A stretch of DNA of 41,517 nucleotides. Source: a virus. Positions 33,469 through 41,517 of the stretch are shown piece after piece. How positions within the stretch are numbered: the first letter of the stretch is position 1; every line of letters begins with the position of its first letter. Under the pieces are notes generated by a model. The model was not told the DNA's origin. It searched no databases and saw only the letters and a program-made list of their open reading frames with translations. The translations under genes and the position numbers were made by a program. The DNA lies in the IMG/VR virus record IMGVR_UViG_3300049043_000026, positions 1 to 41,517 of that record. One strand, given 5' to 3'.

Positions 33469-33645
33469 ATGGTCGACGACGTAGAGGACGACGACGATAT
33501 CGAGTGCTGGCTTACGGTGCTTTGGGGTTATGCCAGGTCTAGCCGCTGCGGATGGCGTAGCTCGAATTTAGCCGCAGGTTCTGTACCGAGAACTGGCCGT
33601 CCTCGTCTACGTCAATCCAAGCCAGCCCGTGGTTGTGAGCGTTGA
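33469..33645 (+). CDS. Possible small acidic ORF (doubtful)
   Basis: ATG at 33469 with GGGAGG five bases upstream opens an acidic peptide (MVDDVEDDDDIECWLTVLWG). After 24 codons it runs antisense into the end of the metallophosphoesterase gene, so a short version with an indel at the G4 run is possible. The good SD is the only support. Confidence 0.2.
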   Translation: MVDDVEDDDDIECWLTVLWGYARSSRCGWRSSNLAAGSVPRTGRPRLRQSKPARGCER

Positions 33646-34540
33646 CCGGATTGTATTCTGGGTTTAGGTCTGCCAGACAGCCAACCGACCAGCAGACGAT
33701 CTCCTCGTGCTTCCAGTTGGGCTGCGTGTGCGTGCTGGTCCTGTGATGATGTCCGACCATCACACTAGCAGTTGTTCTTAAAAACGCCGATCGCGATGGC
33801 ATGGCAGGAATGAACGGGCCAGAAGTTAGCTCGTGGCCATGAAACACGGCCAACTTGCCAGCCATCACCGGCCGCTTGTCGCCGACAAATTCAATGCCAA
33901 GTTTCTTTGCGCCAAGGATCGATGGCAGCCTTGTGTTCGGAAGGTCGCAGATTTCGACCGCATGATTCCAAAGCCAGTGGTCGTATCTTTCATCGTGGTT
34001 CCCAAGTTTATACACAATGCGAGAGTTGGCGAACTGCAAACGCAGCCACGCCAGCCCCTCTCGCAGCAGCTTGACCTCCCGCTTAAAGTTCCGTTTCTTA
34101 GGGTTCTTCGTGTAGCGGCTAATCGTGTAGAAGTCGGCGAAGTCACCGTTGAGCAGCAGAACGTCGGGCTTGCGTTTACGCAGATACGCCACCGCCGCAG
34201 CCAGTGCCGCTTCGTCGTGGTACGGGATGTGGACATCGGACAAGATGCCGACGCTGATGCCGGTGCCCAGCTCAAACGGTTCCCACTTCTTGGCAAGACT
34301 CGGCGGCAGCTGCGGAGGCGTGCCAGCTTTGCCAGGCTTGCGGAACTGGCTTTTGTCGGTTGTCTTCTTGCGGTTCAATTCGCCGACATTGCCGCGAACG
34401 ATTCGCACAATGCTGCGGGCATGTTCAACGCTGATCTTGTATTCCGCCGCCAGCCGCTTGGCCAGCGTGCGACTGGGTGCGTCGGGAAATTTGCGGCACA
34501 GTTTCTCAGCCTCAAGTCGGGCAGGGCTTTTGTGAGTCAC
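33539..34540 (-). CDS. Metallophosphoesterase with N-terminal HTH-like region
   Basis: 333 residues from GTG 34540, preceded by AAGGAGG. Metal-binding motifs in order: LSDVHIPYHD, LLNGDFADF, LGNHDERYD, FHGHEL and VGHHHR, so a full binuclear calcineurin-type site. The first ~75 residues are basic and helical (DAPSRTLAKRLAAEYKIS) and look DNA-binding. Phosphatase or nuclease activity on nucleic acids or nucleotides is expected; the substrate is unknown. It is the last gene of the leftward late operon, overlaps its upstream neighbour and faces the integrase, a usual place for accessory cargo. Confidence 0.8.
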   Translation of the reverse strand: MTHKSPARLEAEKLCRKFPDAPSRTLAKRLAAEYKISVEHARSIVRIVRGNVGELNRKKTTDKSQFRKPGKAGTPPQLPPSLAKKWEPFELGTGISVGILSDVHIPYHDEAALAAAVAYLRKRKPDVLLLNGDFADFYTISRYTKNPKKRNFKREVKLLREGLAWLRLQFANSRIVYKLGNHDERYDHWLWNHAVEICDLPNTRLPSILGAKKLGIEFVGDKRPVMAGKLAVFHGHELTSGPFIPAMPSRSAFLRTTASVMVGHHHRTSTHTQPNWKHEEIVCWSVGCLADLNPEYNPVNAHNHGLAWIDVDEDGQFSVQNLRLNSSYAIRSG

Positions 34541-34724
34541 GATCAACCTCCTTGGCGTCGGGACAGCGTAAACAAACCATTTCGGACTGCGTGTGTGAAT
34601 AGGGCCGATAAGTACAAATGACGTGCAGTGAGCAGTAGTAGACGGGAACCTCTTGCCCGCGGTAGCCGCAAAGGCAACTGATCGCATTGCGCCAAATTTC
34701 GCCGCGATAAGTACAGGGAATCAT
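34512..34724 (-). CDS. Small Cys-rich protein coupled to the metallophosphoesterase
   Basis: 70 residues with many Cys/His/Tyr residues (CLCGYRGQE, YYCSLHVICTYRPYSHT, CLRCPDAKE), suggesting one or two zinc sites. The ATG overlaps the upstream stop as ATGA and its end overlaps the phosphoesterase start by 29 bases, so all three are coupled. No family recognised. Confidence 0.55.
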   Translation of the reverse strand: MIPCTYRGEIWRNAISCLCGYRGQEVPVYYCSLHVICTYRPYSHTQSEMVCLRCPDAKEVDRDSQKPCPT

Positions 34725-35776
34725 GGCGAAACGATCGTCATTGAGTAGTCATCGAACCACAGCTTGTCAGCGGGATTATTGGCGGCCAGCCAGGTCGTTG
34801 AGAAAATCATATTGTCAGGTCCAGATGCGTTGCCTGCAGCACGCAGCCAGTTGTATCCGTTCCAGTCCCACAGCGGAAAATAAGATTGGGCTGGGCTTGT
34901 TGCGTTCCGCCACGGCTCGTATGCCGCAAGCTGCACAATCGTGCCGCATGCGCTCACGCAGTCAGTCCCGCTTGTCGCCGGTGAAAAGAAAAAGCCATTG
35001 GCTGAAATTTGACGCTGAAGCACGTCGTTGACGTAGTAACTGCGAACGCCGATGCCTGTCTGCGGCTGGTAAGTGTATTCGAAACGCAGTTTCACCTGAC
35101 CGAATGGAACGGTCACCGTCTGCTCAAACGATGGGAGCCAATACGGGAATGCCTGGCTGTTCATGAGTTGCAACCCGACGTTCAGGACTGCTGACGAATT
35201 GTTATCAGTGCCAATTCCAAGTCCCGAGGGATAGATGTAAAAACTGCCCGCACCGACGGCAAAGATTCCAGTCATTCCGTGGTATGGCCGGTGGTCTGCT
35301 GATGCAATTCGCGGCAGCGTGTCGCTGGGATAATTTACGGTGACTTCAAACCGGTATTTTCTCGGTTGGTTTTTTGGAAAATACAGGTTTGCCCGGCGTA
35401 TGGCATTGAGCCACGGCTGGCGTCCGTTTGCCGTGTTTGGCAACGGAGCTGGCGGGACGGCTCTTGTCGTTAACGTCACGAACCGGTCGTACCAGGTAAT
35501 GAACGGTGAGCGAAAAAAATGCAGGCGGTTGCTGCGTAAATAATCGGTGATCGTGTTTGGCGGCACCGTGTCAACTGGCGTGGTTGGATGAGCGCCGTAT
35601 AACGGAATAATCCAGTTGAGCAGCAAACGCCAACCGGGATCGACCGCTGAAAAGTTGTCTGTGTAAGCCAACACGTCGGCCGGATAACCTGACCACAGCA
35701 GATCGCAAACCGTACAGCCGCCGGGGACTGGGCTGGGACTTGTTCCGCAGCATCCGCATCCAAGTTTGCCGACCAT
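34721..35776 (-). CDS. Putative tail/virion structural protein, Cys-rich N-terminus
   Basis: 351 residues from ATG 35776 (AGG upstream; longer start not supported). Residues 1-25 carry CGCCGTSPSPVPGGCTVC, a Cys-rich knot-like start. The rest is aromatic-rich beta (YRFEVTVNYPSDTL, VKLRFEYTYQPQTGIG, LRFEYTY) and ends WFDDYSMTIVSP, like a lectin or jelly-roll fibre domain. No signal peptide. It lies downstream of baseplate-type genes, so a tail fibre or tip protein is likely. Confidence 0.6.
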   Translation of the reverse strand: MVGKLGCGCCGTSPSPVPGGCTVCDLLWSGYPADVLAYTDNFSAVDPGWRLLLNWIIPLYGAHPTTPVDTVPPNTITDYLRSNRLHFFRSPFITWYDRFVTLTTRAVPPAPLPNTANGRQPWLNAIRRANLYFPKNQPRKYRFEVTVNYPSDTLPRIASADHRPYHGMTGIFAVGAGSFYIYPSGLGIGTDNNSSAVLNVGLQLMNSQAFPYWLPSFEQTVTVPFGQVKLRFEYTYQPQTGIGVRSYYVNDVLQRQISANGFFFSPATSGTDCVSACGTIVQLAAYEPWRNATSPAQSYFPLWDWNGYNWLRAAGNASGPDNMIFSTTWLAANNPADKLWFDDYSMTIVSP

Positions 35777-35783
35777 GTTGAGC

Positions 35784-36203
35784 CTAGGAGTAATAATACA
35801 GACCAGCCTGCTGGTCGAAATCAAACGTCACGGCTTGTCCGCTTGCAATGGTTACCGAATATGAATAATCCGCGTACCAAAGTAGTAAATCGTTTGTCGA
35901 AGTATCCGAGTAAATCACAGCGTATCGCCACGGACCAATCGACCCGCCGCTGGCCGTAATCGTCAGATCGGAAACGATAAGCGTATATAAGCCACTGGAC
36001 TGCGCCGAACTCGTAACGGTTAGCGTTTGCCCACCAGATGTATAACCATTTCCTGCACTGATTTCCGTGATATCTGTCTTTTGTGTGTTGCTCAAACTTG
36101 GAGCTGTGTTGGTCAGCATCAGCTTGAGAACATCCGTTGATAGGTCTATTTTCTTCTCGTGAATTGCCTTGCCGAAATTGTAGAACTTTTGAAATGTTGG
36201 CAT
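35784..36203 (-). CDS. Widespread phage ~140-residue beta protein
   Basis: 139 residues from ATG 36203 with AAGGAATTT upstream. The sequence (FYNFGKAIHEKKIDLSTD, LKLMLTNTAP, EISAGNGYTSGGQTLTVTSS, GPWRYAVIYSDTSTNDLLL) matches by memory a family found in very many tailed phages as a virion-associated protein of unclear role. Its place between baseplate-type genes agrees. Confidence 0.7.
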   Translation of the reverse strand: MPTFQKFYNFGKAIHEKKIDLSTDVLKLMLTNTAPSLSNTQKTDITEISAGNGYTSGGQTLTVTSSAQSSGLYTLIVSDLTITASGGSIGPWRYAVIYSDTSTNDLLLWYADYSYSVTIASGQAVTFDFDQQAGLYYYS

Positions 36204-36214
36204 AAATTCCTTTC

Positions 36215-37096
36215 TTACGCTGGACCGCCGCCAGTACCAGAACCCGACCAATTGAATGTACGCAGTCCGCCGATGCCGCTAGACGGCAATGTCTGCGGAT
36301 CGAACAGGTTGGGAACCAGACCGCCGCCGCCTTTACCAGTTCCCGGCTGAACGGTTGAGCCGGTGTCGTTGCAGTCGTCAGACGCAATCCGCCACTTGCC
36401 GTCGATATAGTTAGCCAGCCCGTAGCGGTCGCCAGTCGCGCATGCCGAAGTTGTTGCCCAGTTGTAAACCTTGACGGTCGAGCTGCTGGCCGCCAGCTGG
36501 TCATTGGTTTGGTTCATCACGATAATCGTGCAGGTCGCCGCGCCCATCAAACTGCCGACTCGGCCCGGAATCCCGGCAGCAGGTGCCTGAATCATCAGGC
36601 TGGAAAACGGAATCAGCCTTGCCCAGGCGAGCTTGTTGGTGGCGTCGATCACGTCTTCGATTAGGACTTGGAAATGCGGCTGGCCGTTTGGGTAGCTGCG
36701 TGCCCTGAAGCCGTCGATTCCGTACCAGTCGCGAATGCCGGGGCTGTCGCTGGTGTGATATAGCAACTGCACCAGCGGACCAGTTTGCAAAAGACCGTAT
36801 TCGCCAACCGCAACTTCTCTTGGCCCATTAGCCATGTACCACGAACCGGGGCCGGTCGAGGCGACTCCCGGCTTGCGAACTTTCAGCACGTTGCGATCAA
36901 ACGCCGAAAGGTAGCCCTGCACGCGAACGATGCCATACGCCGGGACCGTCTCGCCGCTGTCGTTGTAGAAAGCGACCGTCTCCGGCGAGTCATCGCGAAA
37001 CTGCGGCTCTCGCTGGTTGTGTGTGCCGCGCCGCATTCGCGAATGCTTGGCAACCCACTCGGCGGACTTCTGATCGAGAACGTAACGCTTCGGCAC
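36215..37096 (-). CDS. Baseplate/tail-associated structural protein
   Basis: 293 residues from GTG 37094-37096 with GAGG upstream. N-terminal basic helix (RYVLDQKSAEWVAKHSRM), then a beta domain with NDSGETVPAYGIVRVQG and a C-terminal Gly-rich and Asn/Thr-rich region (GTGKGGGGLVPNLF). A receptor- or fibre-linking role is possible; I recognise only the general type, common between distal tail and fibre genes. Confidence 0.6.
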   Translation of the reverse strand: MPKRYVLDQKSAEWVAKHSRMRRGTHNQREPQFRDDSPETVAFYNDSGETVPAYGIVRVQGYLSAFDRNVLKVRKPGVASTGPGSWYMANGPREVAVGEYGLLQTGPLVQLLYHTSDSPGIRDWYGIDGFRARSYPNGQPHFQVLIEDVIDATNKLAWARLIPFSSLMIQAPAAGIPGRVGSLMGAATCTIIVMNQTNDQLAASSSTVKVYNWATTSACATGDRYGLANYIDGKWRIASDDCNDTGSTVQPGTGKGGGGLVPNLFDPQTLPSSGIGGLRTFNWSGSGTGGGPA

Positions 37097-37099
37097 CGT

Positions 37100-37717
37100 T
37101 TAGCCTCGCACGGTTGGCAGCATGTAAAGCTTCATGATTCGGCCGATAACAGCGGTGCCAGTACCAACGTCGGTGATAGCGATGGTTACTCGAATATCCA
37201 GTTCGTCTCCGGCGACAAGTCCAGTCGGGTCGATGACAAACGCCTTTTCGGTTGCCGTAAGACTGTTGATTGTCGTCGGCGAGGTTGTAACCAAGTCGCT
37301 GCCGACCAGTGCAGTGCTGTCGTTTTTCTTATAGGCCTCAAAGTCAACGGTCGCCGTCGAGCTGGCAACGGTGGTTCGCATACCGGCCCAAGCGACGACG
37401 CTAATGGGCTGGCCGCTGGCGTAGTTCATGGGCAGGCGATAGACGAACCGAGCCCTTTGCGTAACGCTGGTATTTTTTGAGTCGCTTGTTTGAATCGTGA
37501 CGGCATCAGTTGCCCAAGTGCCTGTAATGAATCCCAGATCGTCGCTGCTGGCCGTGGTCGGAAGGCTGGTCTGAAAGGCGTCCCAAACGCGAACGTGCTC
37601 AAGCGGAATATTGTCCTTGAGCTGCTCCGCGGCCAGCTTGGCGCGGTCGATTGCCGCGTTGCTGTTGATTTGAGAATTGACGATTTCCCCGCTGGGGACG
37701 ATAACGGTGATCGGCAT
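37100..37717 (-). CDS. Tail-associated beta protein
   Basis: 205 residues from ATG 37717 (AGGAG upstream). Begins MPITVIVPSGEIVNSQINSN with a helix (DRAKLAAEQLKDN) and then a beta-sandwich of the jelly-roll type (FVYRLPMNYASGQPISVVAW, ELDIRVTIAITDVG). It could form a fibre trimer through the N-terminal helix. Two bases separate it from the 36215 gene. Confidence 0.6.
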   Translation of the reverse strand: MPITVIVPSGEIVNSQINSNAAIDRAKLAAEQLKDNIPLEHVRVWDAFQTSLPTTASSDDLGFITGTWATDAVTIQTSDSKNTSVTQRARFVYRLPMNYASGQPISVVAWAGMRTTVASSTATVDFEAYKKNDSTALVGSDLVTTSPTTINSLTATEKAFVIDPTGLVAGDELDIRVTIAITDVGTGTAVIGRIMKLYMLPTVRG

Positions 37718-37731
37718 TGTTTGCTCCTAGT

Positions 37732-38650
37732 TTAGAATCCCATGCTTGCGAAACTGACATCGGCGAAGACTTTAAACAGCAGCCAGTTCGCCTCGACGGA
37801 AAGTGGTGGTGGGTTAGAAATTGCCAGTTTCGTTCCATCTGGATTAAGCAAAACAGGTTTGCTAACTGGCATTTTGTTGTCATCAAATGCTTTGACGGGC
37901 TTGGTGTAACCGGCACCGCCAAAAGGATCTGGGTATCTGATGTAATACCCTTCGTGCCGGACTCGCTTATACCACGCCTTTTGGGCTGGCACCTGATACG
38001 GCTTGCGTGCGTGAATCTCAACGCTGACCGACCAGTAAGGCACGCTGTTTCCATCTTCGTCAGTGTAGAACTGCTCGTCTGCACTGATGTTGGCGATTCG
38101 CAGCGTGCCAGGAGGAAAGCCTAGAAACGTGTCGCTGTTCACGCAGTCGATGAACAGATAAAAGCTGGCCGGGTCAAAAGTTGCAAAATTCTTTTGCAGA
38201 CGAATTCCAAGGTCGCTGATCGGTCGGGTGATTCCCTCAATTGGCTCGCCGTTGACGGTGACGATCGCTTTGTTTTCGATGTCGTCCTCGATCGGCTCCT
38301 CGCTGGTGATCGTGAAGTAGCTAATCACGGTCGGCTGGCTGATTGGCGTCTGCGTGCTGTTTTCGTCGCCTTCCTTGTACGGCGGCGAAGCATAATCGGC
38401 GGTCACCTCAAACCGCAACTTGCCTCGGCGGCTGACATCCAATCTCAACGCACCGCAACTGGCGGAAGTACGGGTGCTGGCTTTTTTCGTAAGGCAGCAG
38501 CGACGAATCGCGAACAATTCCCTCATTGTCTTCAGGCGTCGAGCAAAAGACATTCCACCGCAACTGAGCCGTGGCCGTGGTCCAGCCCTTTTCGTCGACG
38601 GTAGTCTTGATGCCACTGGAGAACTGGAGATCGACAAACTGAACAGCCAT
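37732..38650 (-). CDS. Distal tail/baseplate protein following the tape measure (frameshifted)
   Basis: About 305 residues. N-terminal part from ATG 38650 (MAVQFVDLQFSSGIKTTVDE) and C-terminal part in another frame (RLDVSRRGKLRFEVTADY, ENKAIVTVNGEPIEGITRPI, PYWSVSVEIHARKPYQVPAQ). They join near 38445-38460 when one base is dropped. The ATG overlaps the tape measure stop as TAATG and has GGAGG. Position immediately downstream of the tape measure suggests the distal tail or hub. No family recognised. Confidence 0.6.
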
Positions 38651-40130
38651 TAGCCGCCCTCCATAGTTGCCAGTTCAAGCACGCCGCGGCGTTTCTGAAG
38701 CTCGAGCTGCTCACGCTGCAGCTTTTCAATTTCTGCGGTCAGTTCGGCCGTCTTCTCGCTGGCCTTGGCGACACGGTCACCGCCGCCGGTGCTTACACGG
38801 CTGAGCAGTCGCGACTGCATGGCCTGCAGCGGTGCGGTTGGCTGTGCAAGTGCTTTCTGCCGCTCCTCGTCTTTTTTCTTCTGCTCTTCGGCCAATTGTT
38901 TTTGAGCCGACAGCAGTTCGTTTTGAATGCTTAGCTCGCGACCTTGAAGAATCACTTCATCGCTGATTCCGGCCATGCTGGCTTTCATCTCGTCAGCCGC
39001 ACGTTTTCCGTTTTTCAATTCTTCGTTTTGTATTTGCAGTGCCGCCAAATAATCGTTTTCTTTTTCTGTTGTTCTTCTTGAGCTTTTTTCTGATCGTCCC
39101 AGCTCTTGGACCAATCTTGATATCGCTTCTGCTCGGCCTGCAATGCCTCGTCTGCGGCCTTTTTCATTTCTTCGTTGTTCTTGAGTCTGGCGTCCAGCAT
39201 TTGCTGCTCAGCCGACGGGTTGCGAATATCCTGAATCTCTTGGTTTTGCTCTTTTAGCAGATCAAGTTTTTTGCGTTCGTTTTCAAGGTCTGCCTTGGCC
39301 TTGTCGACATCTCCCTGCGTCATGCCAAACCAGTTGCCAGCCTCAGCCGATGCTAGTTCCTGCTCCCGCATTTTTACAAAGTCTTTTTGAAACTGGATGT
39401 CTCGCTGGATCTGTTCCTGCAGCGTCTTCAGTTCCTGTGCTTTTTGGTCGTCCGTCGCAGCCGCCTCGGCGATTTTCAGACGTAACTGAAACTGCTTGTC
39501 CAGTTTGTCGCGGACTTGCTGCTCGCCTTTATTGGCTTCGTCCAGTGCGTCCTTCAGTGCCTGCTTCCACTTCTCGGTCTCGAACACCCACTCGCCGATC
39601 ATCTTGCCGATGTTAAACGCAGCAACAGCAGTTGCTACGGCCATGCCAGCCGCGGCCAAACCCTTGAATGCGTCGCCGCCTTTTTTTCCGGCTTCTTCTA
39701 GTTCTTTTACTTGACCAGAAAGACCGCCCATTTGATCAGTAAACGCAGCAAGCTCGCCAAGTCCCAACGCTCCGAACGCCTTAGAAAATACACCGCTGAC
39801 CTTTTGCGATGCTTCGCTGGTGTCCTTGAACGACTGGCCAGTCTTCTGCATTTGATCGCCGGTCTGCTCAATTTGCTGATCGGCCTGTTTTAGTGCTTCG
39901 ATCTGCTGCTTAATCGCCATCGCCGAATCGATGGTTTCTTGAGCGAACCCCATTTCGGCCAGCTTAAACCGCTCGGCGGCTTCGGTTCCTTGCTGCAAGG
40001 CAATGAGCTGTTCTTTCAGCTTGCTGATGTATTTGTTTTCATTGTCGACGAGCTTCTGCGTCACCTTGTCCATGACAGGCGTGGCGTTGTCGACGCCGTG
40101 CAGAACGATCTCGACTGATTCCGCTGCCAT
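38650..40130 (-). CDS. Tape measure protein (frameshifted)
   Basis: About 493 residues, long helical and Gln/Lys/Glu-rich with many heptads (KYISKLKEQLIALQQG, EALKQADQQIEQTGDQM), one hydrophobic patch (AAAGMAVATAVAAFNIGKMI) and further coiled coil. It sets tail length, so the tail should be short for a siphovirus. The frame changes at an A5 run (39061-39065); adding one A joins the halves (QKKENDYLAAL). The run is followed by G, so a -1 programmed slip could also give this, but the gene is not a usual place for one. ATG at 40130 overlaps the chaperone stop. Confidence 0.82.
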
Positions 40131-40841
40131 TAGATTCGCCTGTAGGCTTCCGCCTCCGCCCGGTTTTGTTCCGAACGGAAGCACTCGTAAAACGACACAA
40201 ACCACGCCGATTGGTCGAGAACGCCGCCAGCCACCGGCGGCAGTCCCTGCTTCATCAGGTCAGCCATCCGAATTGCTCGCAACAATCCGCGATCAATCAT
40301 CTCCTTTGGACATCCGGTCAGTTCCACGTAACCAGTCTGCCCGCACTCGTCACACCCGGCTTCGTTGCAGCTGCTGCAGGCAATCGACACGCTGGCCAGT
40401 TCGCTTGGCCGGTCGTGGCACTTGCCCGCCGTGCAGCTGCCGCACAGCAGCCCCTGCCGGATCAGGGCTGCGATGCGGAGTTTTTTCGTCGGCCTTGCTC
40501 GTGCTGCCGCCTGCCAAAACCTTGCGATAAAGCTCGTAGGCTTCGGCTGTCGTGAACACGTCCAAGATCGCCTCGGGGCTGTAGGGAATCTCGCCGCCCG
40601 TTGCCGGGTCGCGAAAGTTCCGCCAGCCGGTAATCACCTCGGCTAGTCCCTGCTGAAGCTGTGCGAACAGCTCGCGGCTGCTCTGGCAGTTCTTCAAGCC
40701 GTCCAGCAGGTCGCCGAGGCGTTCCTGCCGTCGCATCGACAAGGCAACCGTGTAAACGGTCGGCCGCTGGTCTTCTGGCTTGTCCATGTCCCAGTCGAGA
40801 ACAATCGGAAACTTCTCGCCTGGTTCCAATGCTCGCCCCAT
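40130..40841 (-). CDS. Tail assembly chaperone G/GT, possibly by programmed frameshift
   Basis: Between tail tube and tape measure, where lambda-like phages have the G/GT pair. Frame one (from ATG 40841, AGGAGG upstream) gives 163 residues ending at 40350. A change by one base at an A6 run (GACGAAAAAACTCC, 40481-40486) reads on in another frame to 40130, giving a 236-residue fusion with LRIAALIRQGLLCGSC, CSSCNEAGCDECGQTGYV and an acidic/helical end. Three Cys-x2-Cys pairs suggest a zinc fold. Both outcomes may be made (a -2 or +1 slip), or the run may contain an extra base. Chaperones of this type hold the tape measure during tail assembly. Confidence 0.7.
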
Positions 40842-40868
40842 TGGTTCCTCCTAATTAAGTTGGTTTGA

Positions 40869-41517
40869 CTACGGTACTGAGAAAGTAAAGGTTAGCTCGT
40901 CGTTGCCAGCCGCCGCCGACTTGTTGCACTGGAAGGTGATCTCATCGGTGACGACGCCGTTGCGGTCGCCGAGAGCGACGTTTGTTCGCTGTAGCTTTGG
41001 CGCGGCGATCGCAAACTTGTCCGTTGCGTTGACAAGACTGAACGCAAACGCCTCTTCAGTCATCGCCGTCCAGATGCTGTAGTTGTCCTTCGTTCCGGCG
41101 GCTTCCATTTCAGGATTGATCGTTCCGGTGACCGCTCGATCGGTGATGATGGCCGCTGCGTATCCGCTTGCATCGGTATTGGTCGCACACTCGCGCAAGA
41201 CAACCGTGTTTCCTGCATCGATAGTCAGCGACTGGAAGCAGGGCGACCAGCTGCCGATCGTGAAGGTGGCATTGCCAACTCGCAGCGGCAGGGCAGTCGG
41301 ATAGGTCGGCGACAGCAGGGCAGTTGGCGAGTTTCCAGCCCAGACGCCGGTAAACGTCCAGTTGATAGACGCAATTTTTCCAGTTTCAAAACTGAGCGAG
41401 AACGTCCCGGCACAGCCTCGCATTAAAAAGCGGTTGCCGTCGATGTAGCCGCCGAGGGTCAGCGTCTTCACGTTGCTGCCAGGCGTCTCGCTTTTCGGGC
41501 TGAACGTGCCCGCTGAG
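40869..41517 (-). CDS. Tail tube protein, C-terminal part
   Basis: Continues from position 1 in the same frame: the codon split over the junction reads TGC (Cys), followed by SAGTFSPKSETPGSNVKTLT and the tube-type fold (GGYIDGNRFLMRGCAGTFSL, LPLRVGNATFTIGSW). The last 216 residues of the 307-residue protein are here, ending in LTFTFSVP. The GRC/RGCAGT loop is typical of tail tube proteins. A separate start at 41471 (GTG) exists by chance only. The next gene downstream is the tail assembly chaperone. Confidence 0.85.
   Translation of the reverse strand, partial: SAGTFSPKSETPGSNVKTLTLGGYIDGNRFLMRGCAGTFSLSFETGKIASINWTFTGVWAGNSPTALLSPTYPTALPLRVGNATFTIGSWSPCFQSLTIDAGNTVVLRECATNTDASGYAAAIITDRAVTGTINPEMEAAGTKDNYSIWTAMTEEAFAFSLVNATDKFAIAAPKLQRTNVALGDRNGVVTDEITFQCNKSAAAGNDELTFTFSVP

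Noticed and set aside
33033-33470. Leftward ORF with hydrophobic N-terminus across attP and the end of int
   Set aside because: No ribosome-binding site, antisense to the integrase, and its middle translates the tRNA-Leu-like core; such ORFs are a known artefact of tRNA sequence.
34721-35824. Longer start for the Cys-rich structural protein (35824)
   Set aside because: The added residues overlap the previous gene and lack an SD; the ATG at 35776 follows the upstream stop.
39056-39065. Programmed -1 frameshift at A5G in the tape measure gene
   Set aside because: The run resembles a slippery site but the first base is G, tape measure genes do not normally shift, and other genes show the same kind of change at A/T runs; an indel is simpler.
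1-41517. CRISPR array, insertion sequence, rRNA or full tRNA gene
   Set aside because: None found; the direct repeats seen are the short attP arms and the 11-bp iteron-like units.

Overview
The window reads as a complete, circularly closed genome of a temperate, long-tailed (siphovirus-like) bacteriophage. The decisive evidence is at the edges. The tail tube protein gene starts at 275 on the minus strand, runs off position 1, and re-enters at 41517 in the same frame, giving one 307-residue protein. Replicons of this type carry lambda-like head genes, a tyrosine integrase and an uninterrupted attP, so this is an excised or virion genome rather than an integrated prophage. The host is probably Gram-negative (Shine-Dalgarno starts, signal peptides, many GTG starts). 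Several protein types recall Planctomycetota phages and prophages, but that is an inference from memory of families, not something the sequence proves.

Layout. Almost everything is transcribed leftwards (minus strand). From a divergent control region at about 30.88-31.07 kb the early genes run left: small zinc-finger and HTH proteins (30.9-28.4 kb), a ParB-like protein and a GHKL ATPase (28.4-26.15 kb), a RecE-like nuclease and RecT (26.1-24.6 kb), small unknown genes, two DNA methyltransferases, a RuvC-like resolvase, and an O-like replication protein carrying iteron-like repeats plus a helicase-loader-like protein (23.4-19.9 kb). Next comes a cassette of exported, membrane and proteolytic proteins (19.7-14.96 kb): a secreted trypsin-like protease, an Rmf-like protein, small membrane proteins including a holin candidate, an exported PKD-like protein and a papain-like protease interrupted by an intein at its catalytic cysteine. 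It is followed by appendage/fibre genes (14.9-9.5 kb), the large terminase (GpA type), portal, protease with nested scaffold, decoration protein, major capsid protein, connectors and tail tube (9.4-0 kb). Wrapping round, the tail assembly chaperone, tape measure, distal tail and fibre genes and a metallophosphoesterase follow (41.5-33.5 kb).

Only about 2 kb is rightward: a zinc-finger paralogue of the first leftward gene, a small unknown gene and the integrase (31.07-33.14 kb). A 400-bp gap after the integrase holds a convincing attP: a 48-nt stretch resembling the 5' half of a tRNA-Leu(UAA) gene, flanked symmetrically by pairs of CGTACACG arm-type repeats.

Data quality matters. At 16 places a conserved gene changes frame by one base in mid-domain, often at a short homopolymer. 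The protein families continue cleanly on the other side, so most are probably residual sequencing indels; those genes are annotated over their full span. One of them, in the tail assembly chaperone, lies exactly where phages use programmed frameshifting and may be real.

Most interesting biology: the intein in a protease active site; the absence of any recognisable peptidoglycan hydrolase next to two proteases; a pair of divergent zinc-finger paralogues in the place of a cI/cro switch; an origin inside the O-like gene; and the attP architecture.
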